Shown here piece after piece: positions 7,909 through 12,752 of a DNA stretch of 12,752 bases. Under the pieces are notes generated by a model. The model made no database searches. It was given only the letters and a program-made list of their open reading frames with translations, and was not told the origin of the DNA. The stretch is taken from contig PWGE01000349.1 in assembly GCA_003554345.1 (NCBI GenBank), forward strand, positions 1-12,752, given 5' to 3'. How positions within the stretch are numbered: position 1 is the first letter of the stretch; each line of letters opens with the position of its first letter. Both the position numbers and the translations under genes were made by a program. Source of the stretch: Candidatus Sumerlaeota bacterium (GTDB taxonomy: Bacteria > Sumerlaeota > T1SED10-198M).

Positions 7909-8856
7909 ATGACAGAATGGTATCAACCACTAAAAGGTTCAGATCGTTTATTACTGGAAGCGGAACTCACCCCTTTACAGGGCAACCGTTTTCAACCTAC
8001 CGGTTTCCCCGACCTGGGAGCAGCTGAATTCACCCTGCCGGATGGTACTCCCATGCTTCTGGTGGAGTCTTCTCAGTCCATGGCAAACAGGATGGAAACA
8101 GCCTGCTGGGATGAGGCTGATGAGGACATCAAAGAAGAACTGAAAGGTCTGCCGTATGTAAAGGTTCTGAAGAACGACAGACACCTTACCAATTCTCTGC
8201 TGGAAGCTCACAGAATTAATTCCCCTTATATTCTCGAAGGAAAAGACCAATCATTTGTTGAAACCCTTAAAAGTGATGTTTCAATTTTCGAAAAACAACC
8301 CGTAAACATTCCCCTGCTTGCCAGATTTCTACTGAAGTATGATGTTGGTTCTCTTTTACACGGCATCTTTATTTCAAAAAAAGAACTGGCAGGAGGACGT
8401 TTGAGAATACCGCGTGCTATTTCCTCTTTCATTGAAGCTTCTAACGTAAGAGTTGCTATGAGCGGTGGCACAAAAATTGACCGAGTTGATCCAAAAGGTG
8501 ACACGAAGAAGGGTTTTGGAAATGTTCCCTTTCCCCGCATGGAATACACTGCAGAAAAAATCACCGCCTATTTTAATATCGACATTAATCAACTCAAGGG
8601 GTACCAGGTTGATGAAAAGGTCCAGAAACTCTTACTCGGTTTAAGTCTTTATAAAATACTTAACGTTCTGGAGAAAGGACTGCGTTTGCGCACAGCCTGT
8701 GATTTGAATTGCCAGAATATAAAAGTCACCAAACCGAAAGGATTTTCCATGCCTTCACTGGAAGAGCTTACAAATGAATTGCCCGATCTGATCCAAGAAT
8801 GCCGTGAATACTTCACAGAACCACCCGTTACCACTGTAGAATGGAAAGAAAAATAA
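7909..8856 (+). CDS. csb1: Csb1 (Cas7), backbone subunit of the type I-G effector
   Basis: A 315-aa protein of the Csb1/GSU0053 family, the Cas7-type subunit that polymerises along the crRNA spacer to form the effector backbone. Family motifs run in order: LTPLQGNRFQPTGFPDLGAA (20-39), LLVESSQSMANRME (50-63), SLLHGIFISKKELAGGRLR (148-166), and IPRAISSFIEASNV (167-180). The positively charged GGTKIDRVDPKGDTKKG stretch (186-202) may be a flexible RNA- or DNA-contacting loop. It starts at the ATG 2 nt after the csx17 stop, directed by a perfect AGGAGG. csb2 follows after 21 nt. The length and motifs are typical and nothing is broken. An upstream in-frame TTG start is possible but poorly supported. 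Confidence 0.95.
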   Translation: MTEWYQPLKGSDRLLLEAELTPLQGNRFQPTGFPDLGAAEFTLPDGTPMLLVESSQSMANRMETACWDEADEDIKEELKGLPYVKVLKNDRHLTNSLLEAHRINSPYILEGKDQSFVETLKSDVSIFEKQPVNIPLLARFLLKYDVGSLLHGIFISKKELAGGRLRIPRAISSFIEASNVRVAMSGGTKIDRVDPKGDTKKGFGNVPFPRMEYTAEKITAYFNIDINQLKGYQVDEKVQKLLLGLSLYKILNVLEKGLRLRTACDLNCQNIKVTKPKGFSMPSLEELTNELPDLIQECREYFTEPPVTTVEWKEK

Positions 8857-8864
8857 AATAAAAA

Positions 8865-8869
8865 AGGAG
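8865..8869 (+). promoter_or_regulatory. Shine-Dalgarno site setting the csb2 start
   Basis: AGGAG lies 8 nt before the ATG at 8878 but only 2 nt before the in-frame TTG at 8872. The spacing therefore favours the ATG and a 509-aa product. Confidence 0.8.
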
Positions 8870-8877
8870 CATTGATC

Positions 8878-10407
8878 ATGCCTTTTGCCATAGCTCTGCA
8901 TTTTATCAGCGGACATTATCATGCCACGCCCTGGGGACGCCATGTCAATGAGGCGGTACCGGAATATCCGCCCTCATTATGGCGTCTTTTTCGAGCCCTG
9001 GTAGCCGTCTGGAAAAGAAAGATGTCAGATGACGGGCAGATACATGCCGAAGTCCTGGGCAGCGCTTTGAAAAAACTCGCCGATCCCCTTCCCTCCTTTG
9101 TATTACCTCCTGCTACTCTCGGACATACCAGGCATTACCTTGACCAGGGAAAAAAAGGAAGCGCTTTTGTCATAGACACCTTTATCAACATGGCGAAAGA
9201 TACGCCCCTTGTTGTAGTGTGGAAAAATGCAGAACTCAATGAAGAAGAAGCACAGACCATTATAAAGCTGGTAGAAAAACTGGATTACCTGGGACGTTCA
9301 GAATCATGGGTGGAAGGTTCGGTTTTATCTCCGGAAAAAATTCCCGCTTTTGCCTCTCGAATCAATTGTGTTCCCTTTGAAGAAAAAGAACAGCTTATAT
9401 CTGACGGGGAAATGGTCACAACGCTTGTGCCCCATCCTCATCGTTTTCGGGAATGGGATTTTGGTAAAAAGGTTCAGTCTCCGGAACCAGCATGGAATTT
9501 ACTCGCCGAGTCAGGAGACCTGTTTAAAGAAGGTTGGAGTGATCCCCCCGGTTCTCGATGGACACAGTATGTGCGTCCTTTTGACTGTTTCGAAGAAAAA
9601 CCTTCTTCCCACACCCCTCCTGTTTCCCGACCACACGTCATGCGGTGGAAAATCCAGGGCAATCCCTTACCTTCAGTGCAGGAGACTATTTATGTTGCAG
9701 AAATCGTTAAAAGATACCTGAACGGCATTTATGGCAAACTCTTCGATCAGGATTTTTCCGAGATATTCATGGGAAAGGATAAGGACGGCACTCCTCTGCA
9801 GGGTCATCAACATGCTTATTATCTGCCCACTGACGAAGACGGCGACGGTAAAATTGATCATATCAATATTTATGCCGAGCGGGGTTTTGACACCAGGGAA
9901 CTCAAAGCACTGGAACAGCTAAAACATATACAGAAGCCCGGCGGTGGGGAAGATTTACGACTCTACCTGGTCGGTTGCTGGAACAAAGAAGAAGGCATCC
10001 AGCATATTCCGGTTTTTCGTCCTGCCCGTCACTGGGTATCAGTGACTCCTTATATCGCTCCCCGTCATTATAAGAAAAGAGGTCAGAAAAAAGACACCTG
10101 TTCCCTGGAAGAATTTCCTGCCGTCACCCTTCGGGAAGAACTTCAGAAACAGGCTTATCCTTTACCTGACATACAAAAGAAAGAACGTTATTCACCTATT
10201 TCATATGAAGGGAATATCCTTCGCGGCAAAGAATTCCCCTGGTTGTTTTTCCGCCAGCAACGGGTCCTGGGAAAGAGTCATGGAAACAGAACCAATCAAC
10301 CGGGCAGCGGTTTTGAACTGGTCTTTTCTGAACCTGTGAAAGGTCCCCTTTGTTTTGGATATGGTGCTCATTACGGGATGGGGTTTTTTGCACCTCTTCG
10401 GGAGTAA
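8878..10407 (+). CDS. csb2: Csb2, Cas5-Cas6 fusion (crRNA processing and 5'-handle binding)
   Basis: A 509-aa protein of the Csb2/GSU0054 family. The N-terminal half is Cas5-like: FISGHYHATPWGRHVNEAV (9-27) and YPPSLWRLFRALVAVWKRK (30-48). The C-terminal half is Cas6-like: ARHWVSVTPYIAPRHYKKRG (383-402), and a glycine-rich segment ending GPLCFGYGAHYGMGFFAPL (489-507). In type I-G the fused Cas6 part cuts the repeat RNA and the Cas5 part caps the crRNA 5' end, so this protein should process transcripts of the array downstream. Several histidines (His312, His384, His397, His468 and His498) are candidate catalytic or RNA-contacting residues; the sequence alone does not tell which. Between the halves, residues 301-328 carry two aspartate-rich loops, DKDG and DEDGDGKIDH, which resemble EF-hand-type metal loops. 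cas4-cas1 starts 4 nt after the stop. Confidence 0.93.
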   Translation: MPFAIALHFISGHYHATPWGRHVNEAVPEYPPSLWRLFRALVAVWKRKMSDDGQIHAEVLGSALKKLADPLPSFVLPPATLGHTRHYLDQGKKGSAFVIDTFINMAKDTPLVVVWKNAELNEEEAQTIIKLVEKLDYLGRSESWVEGSVLSPEKIPAFASRINCVPFEEKEQLISDGEMVTTLVPHPHRFREWDFGKKVQSPEPAWNLLAESGDLFKEGWSDPPGSRWTQYVRPFDCFEEKPSSHTPPVSRPHVMRWKIQGNPLPSVQETIYVAEIVKRYLNGIYGKLFDQDFSEIFMGKDKDGTPLQGHQHAYYLPTDEDGDGKIDHINIYAERGFDTRELKALEQLKHIQKPGGGEDLRLYLVGCWNKEEGIQHIPVFRPARHWVSVTPYIAPRHYKKRGQKKDTCSLEEFPAVTLREELQKQAYPLPDIQKKERYSPISYEGNILRGKEFPWLFFRQQRVLGKSHGNRTNQPGSGFELVFSEPVKGPLCFGYGAHYGMGFFAPLRE

Positions 10408-10411
10408 GCGT

Positions 10412-12103
10412 ATGATACAGGATTCATTAAAAGACATGCCCTCTTATATACCTGCCCGTGTCCTTAATGAATATACTTACTGTCCGCGTATTGCCTATAT
10501 AGAGTGGCGCCAGGGAGAGTTTAAGGAAAATCGACATACGCTTGATGGTACCTTCAAGCATCGAAATGTTGACAGGGAAAAAGGAGCTCTTCCTTCCTCT
10601 CATTCCGAGGAATTCCCGGACAATGTAAAGGTGCATTCTTTATGGTTAAGTGCACCGACAACTTCCATTTCTTCAAGAATAGATCTTATAGAAGTAGAAA
10701 AAAATGAAGTAATACCCGTTGATTACAAACGCGGACATATGCCGGATATTCCTGAAAAAAGCTGGGATGCCGATCGTATCCAGGTCTGTGCTCAGGGCTT
10801 GATCTTACAGGAAAACGGTTATTCCTGCTCCAGAGGATATATTTATTATATTGCTTCAAAAAGACGTGCAGAAGTACTTTTTACAAACTCATTAATCGAG
10901 CAAACAAAGCAGACAATAGCAGACATATATGACACTTTTTCCCGGGGCAAGATTCCACCTCCTCTCGAAAACAGCAAGAAATGTGAAGGATGTTCTCTGG
11001 CAGGCATCTGTCTGCCAGATGAGATCCATTATTTAAACACGGAAAGAAAGATTAAAAGCTCCGACAATAGTGTTATACGTCGCTTACTGGTTCCCCGGCT
11101 TGAAGCCATGCCTCTCTACGTACAGGAGCAGGGAGCATATATTAAGAAAAAAGGCGGCTTACTGGTAATATACAAAAAGGGCGAAAAAATAAGTGAAGTC
11201 AAAGCCATTGACATTTCGCAGGTAACCATACTGGGAAACGTCCAGTTTACCACCCAGGCAATGCGTTTTTGTCTGGAAAGAGGAATACCTATTAGCTATC
11301 ATACCTATGGTGGCAGGCTTATCGGACTGATGGTCAATACCCATCACAAAAATGTGGAGCTCCGAATGAAACAATTTCAATATGCCATCAATCCGGAATT
11401 CCAGCTTTCGCTGGCACGGTCCTTTGTTCATGGTAAAATCGAAAACTCCCGCACTTTTCTGAAAAGGAACGCTCCCGGCATTTCCCGAAACATCACCACT
11501 CAACTTCAAAAAAATGCCAGAGATGCCTTGAAGGCTCCTTCTATCGATACCCTGCTGGGTATCGAAGGAATGGCTGCAAAAACCTATTTTGCCTCCTTTT
11601 CTGGCATGTTTAAAAGTCAGGATGAACATCCTGCTTTTGATTTTGAAAAACGCAATCGACGCCCCCCTGCCGATCCTGTTAATGCCATGCTATCTTTCTG
11701 CTATACTTTGCTGGTCAAGGACATGTTAATGGCATGTAGCGCCGCAGGTTTCGACCCCTTCCTTGGGTTCTTTCATCAACCTCACTATGGCAGACCGGCA
11801 TTAGCTCTCGACCTGATGGAAGAACTGCGTCCCATTATCGCTGATTCGACCGTTATCTGGGTAATAAATAACCGTTACCTGACGCCAGAAGACTTTATTA
11901 TAAGGGGTAAAAACTGCTCTATGACACGTCAGGGAAGAAAAAAACTCATTCTTGCTTATGAAAAAAGAATGGATGCCCTGGTATCACATCCCCTGTTTGG
12001 TTATAAAATCAGCTACCGTCGGATACTATCGGTACAGGCAAGATTGCTTGGAAGATACCTTTATGGAGAGATAAATCATTATCCATCTTTCAGGACAAGA
12101 TAA
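10412..12103 (+). CDS. cas4-cas1: Cas4-Cas1 fusion, spacer selection and integration
   Basis: A 563-aa natural fusion typical of type I-G. The Cas4 part (about 1-205) is a RecB-like nuclease with an Fe-S cluster: Cys24 in NEYTYCPR, and Cys191, Cys194 and Cys200 in KKCEGCSLAGIC. Active-site residues are His50, Asp91 in SSRIDLIEV, Asp104 and Lys106 in PVDYKRG, and Gln124 in ADRIQVCAQ. The Cas1 part (about 225-563) has the integrase metal ligands: Glu385 in GIEGMAAKTYF, His455 in LGFFHQPHYG, and the acidic ALDLMEELRP cluster (Asp467, Glu470). Cas4 measures prespacers for a correct PAM and trims them; Cas1 with Cas2 inserts them at the leader end of the array. In Geobacter sulfurreducens this fusion is known to enforce PAM-compatible spacers. 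The start was chosen because GGGAG lies 7 nt upstream; an ATG at 10355 would add 19 residues overlapping csb2. All key residues are intact. Confidence 0.96.
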   Translation: MIQDSLKDMPSYIPARVLNEYTYCPRIAYIEWRQGEFKENRHTLDGTFKHRNVDREKGALPSSHSEEFPDNVKVHSLWLSAPTTSISSRIDLIEVEKNEVIPVDYKRGHMPDIPEKSWDADRIQVCAQGLILQENGYSCSRGYIYYIASKRRAEVLFTNSLIEQTKQTIADIYDTFSRGKIPPPLENSKKCEGCSLAGICLPDEIHYLNTERKIKSSDNSVIRRLLVPRLEAMPLYVQEQGAYIKKKGGLLVIYKKGEKISEVKAIDISQVTILGNVQFTTQAMRFCLERGIPISYHTYGGRLIGLMVNTHHKNVELRMKQFQYAINPEFQLSLARSFVHGKIENSRTFLKRNAPGISRNITTQLQKNARDALKAPSIDTLLGIEGMAAKTYFASFSGMFKSQDEHPAFDFEKRNRRPPADPVNAMLSFCYTLLVKDMLMACSAAGFDPFLGFFHQPHYGRPALALDLMEELRPIIADSTVIWVINNRYLTPEDFIIRGKNCSMTRQGRKKLILAYEKRMDALVSHPLFGYKISYRRILSVQARLLGRYLYGEINHYPSFRTR

Positions 12104-12104
12104 A

Positions 12105-12395
12105 ATGAGAAAAGTGTTCATAGTAACCTACGACATTTGTCATGACAAAAGACTGCGACAGACCTACCAGCTCATGCGGGCTTATGGTGATCATTTACAG
12201 TATTCAGTATTTCGTTGTGAACTGGATGATAAAGAAAAAGTTGAGCTTATTATGAAACTCACCGATATCATCAATAAGAAAGAAGACCAGGTGCTTTTCT
12301 TTTCACTCGGTTCTGCCGGCAGTAAAACGGAACAAAAAATCGAAAGTCTGGGCGTGCCATACGTAGAAAGAAATAAAAGCGCTATTGTCATCTAA
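12105..12395 (+). CDS. cas2: Cas2, adaptation complex subunit
   Basis: A 96-aa ferredoxin-like protein that dimerises and bridges two Cas1 dimers in the spacer integration complex. The N-terminus MRKVFIVTYDICHDKRLR carries the conserved first strand ending in Asp10, followed by the usual helix and YSVFRCELD (33-41), the second strand region. The C-terminal part (about 62-96) contains QVLFFSLG and the final strand. The length is standard. The ATG is 1 nt after the cas4-cas1 stop, with AGGA (12092-12095) 9 nt upstream, so the two are co-translated. It is the last recognised cas gene before the array. Confidence 0.96.
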   Translation: MRKVFIVTYDICHDKRLRQTYQLMRAYGDHLQYSVFRCELDDKEKVELIMKLTDIINKKEDQVLFFSLGSAGSKTEQKIESLGVPYVERNKSAIVI

Positions 12396-12625
12396 CAAAG
12401 ATTCGTTACCATTGAAAAAAGGAGAAAAATATGAGACATCATTTTCGAGAGGCTCTGACCTGCCCCGGATACCGGGACCCTCTCGAGAAAACCATTTTAA
12501 CCTATCAAACTGGCGAATATCACACCTGTTTTAAGTGCCAGAAAAAGGTCTTTGGAAAGAAAAATAAGAACCGCTCGAAAAGGAGAGTTAAAAGTACCAT
12601 CAAAGCGTACCTTGCAGAGGACGCT
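12396..12625 (+). promoter_or_regulatory. CRISPR leader region
   Basis: These 230 bp between the cas2 stop and the first repeat hold the position where a leader is expected, directing array transcription and spacer insertion. No convincing -35/-10 pair was found, so the array could be read through from the cas operon or from a promoter that does not match the consensus. No clear IHF consensus site was seen. The region is unusual in being nearly all covered by a 75-codon reading frame with its own Shine-Dalgarno sequence, and it contains a two-part hairpin at 12446-12485. The assignment as leader rests on position and on the type I repeat orientation. Confidence 0.7.
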
Positions 12626-12658
12626 GTCTCCACGTCTGTAATGACGTGGCCCCATTGA
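12431..12658 (+). CDS. Possible small basic CxxC protein, ending inside the first CRISPR repeat
   Basis: A 75-codon frame of unknown function. It begins at an ATG 6 nt after AAGGAG (12419-12424), which is as good a ribosome-binding site as any cas gene here has. Visible features are Cys11 in LTCPGYRD, Cys33 and Cys36 in HTCFKCQKK, and a strongly basic stretch from about 38 to 54 (KKV, GKKNKNRSKRRVK). The last ten residues and the TGA stop come from the first CRISPR repeat. Three Cys and nearby His residues could make a small metal site, but no known family is recognised. It may be a real small protein or leader peptide co-expressed with cas2, the remnant of a gene cut off by the array, or a chance frame in the leader. 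Read-through into the array would stop at the same TGA in each repeat. Confidence 0.35.
   Translation: MRHHFREALTCPGYRDPLEKTILTYQTGEYHTCFKCQKKVFGKKNKNRSKRRVKSTIKAYLAEDAVSTSVMTWPH
12446..12485 (+). repeat. Two-part inverted repeat in the leader
   Basis: The outer arms CGAGAGG (12446-12452) and CCTCTCG (12479-12485) are perfectly complementary over 7 bp. Inside them CCCGG (12464-12468) and CCGGG (12472-12476) form a second 5-bp stem around ATA. Short T and A runs just outside the outer arms could extend the pairing with one bulge. It is not followed by a T-run on either strand, so it is unlikely to be an intrinsic terminator. It could fold in RNA or be a protein-binding site in DNA. Confidence 0.65.
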
Positions 12659-12661
12659 AGC
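12626..12661 (+). repeat. CRISPR repeat 1 (leader-proximal)
   Basis: A 36-nt repeat with a perfect 7-bp stem (12630-12636 with 12643-12649) and a 6-nt loop. Its boundaries were fixed by comparing both copies: the base before (T12625 versus C12697) and the base after (A12662 versus C12734) differ. Confidence 0.95.
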
Positions 12662-12697
12662 ATCTACAGAACCCCATTCGGTTCAATGTTCCGAGAC
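12662..12697 (+). other. CRISPR spacer 1
   Basis: A 36-nt spacer, the leader-most and so probably the most recent acquisition. It contains CCCCATT, which is also found in the repeat, and a small inverted pair CATT/AATG. Its source cannot be read from the window. Confidence 0.9.
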
Positions 12698-12733
12698 GTC
12701 TCCACGTCTGTAATGACGTGGCCCCATTGAAGC
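12698..12733 (+). repeat. CRISPR repeat 2
   Basis: Identical to repeat 1 over all 36 nt. The repeat-plus-spacer period is 72 nt. Only 19 nt of the next spacer (12734-12752) are visible. Confidence 0.95.
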
Positions 12734-12752
12734 CCGTATACTATCCCAAGCC

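Larger units (their letters stand above)
12626..12752 (+). CRISPR. CRISPR array, type I-G (start only, continues beyond window)
   Basis: Two identical 36-nt repeats (12626-12661 and 12698-12733) flank a 36-nt spacer; a second spacer begins at 12734 and is cut by the window edge. Each repeat consists of GTCT, a stem arm CCACGTC, loop TGTAAT, stem arm GACGTGG, then CCCC and ATTGAAGC. The ending ATTGAAGC resembles the ATTGAAA(C/G) 3' ends common in type I repeats, and the leader and cas genes lie on the left, so the array should be transcribed rightwards. Cleavage by Csb2 downstream of the stem would leave an 8-nt 5' handle ATTGAAGC. Both repeats being identical fits an intact leader-proximal end. 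The spacers are the newest ones if insertion is leader-proximal as usual. Confidence 0.95.

Noticed and set aside
10355-10411. Upstream ATG extending the Cas4-Cas1 fusion by 19 residues
   Set aside because: The extension lies within csb2 and has no homology-like content, whereas the ATG at 10412 has GGGAG at 7 nt spacing.
12446-12485. Leader hairpin as a Rho-independent terminator for the cas operon
   Set aside because: No T-run follows the stem on either strand, so it does not fit an intrinsic terminator.
12693-12703. Palindrome GAGACGTCTC across the spacer 1/repeat 2 boundary
   Set aside because: It depends on the last bases of one spacer and is absent at the repeat 1 boundary, so it is most likely coincidence.

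Overview
The window holds a bacterial chromosome-like region with two divergently transcribed blocks that share a 246-bp AT-rich intergenic region (3165-3410). Base composition looks moderate (roughly mid-40s % GC by eye), ribosome-binding sites are AGGAG-like, and genes are tightly packed. The sequence does not identify the organism. Type I-G (formerly I-U) CRISPR-Cas systems occur in scattered bacteria such as Geobacter, and nothing here fixes the phylum.

Left block (minus strand, 3164 down to 1): a secretion/pilus-assembly operon. It has two consecutive GspF/PilC/ComGB-like inner-membrane platform proteins (489 and 358 aa), a GspI-like prepilin, and a second, GspJ/ComGF-like prepilin that runs off the left edge. 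The genes are separated by 4 nt, 10 nt and a 7-nt overlap, so they are almost certainly co-transcribed. No assembly ATPase is in view.

Right block (plus strand, 3411 to the right edge): a complete type I-G CRISPR-Cas locus. The order is cas3 (helicase first, HD nuclease last), csx17 (cas8u2, large subunit), csb1 (cas7, backbone), csb2 (cas5-cas6 fusion), cas4-cas1 fusion and cas2. A 230-bp leader follows, then a CRISPR array with 36-nt repeats and a 36-nt spacer; the array continues beyond the window. Junctions between cas genes run from a 1-nt overlap to 21 nt, so this reads as one operon. Csb2 should process the precursor crRNA and, with Csb1 and Csx17, form the DNA-binding effector. Cas3 should degrade bound targets. 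Cas4-Cas1 with Cas2 should choose and insert new spacers.

The cas genes themselves are orthodox. The least explained material is in the leader: a 75-codon reading frame with a well-placed Shine-Dalgarno sequence starts 35 nt after cas2, carries a CxxC motif and a very basic stretch, and ends on a stop codon inside the first CRISPR repeat. A two-part hairpin overlaps its start. In the divergent intergenic region an imperfect dyad and an 8-nt direct repeat 31 bp apart are possible regulator sites. No stretch longer than 300 bases lacks a gene. No insertion sequence, tRNA, rRNA or convincing Rho-independent terminator was seen.
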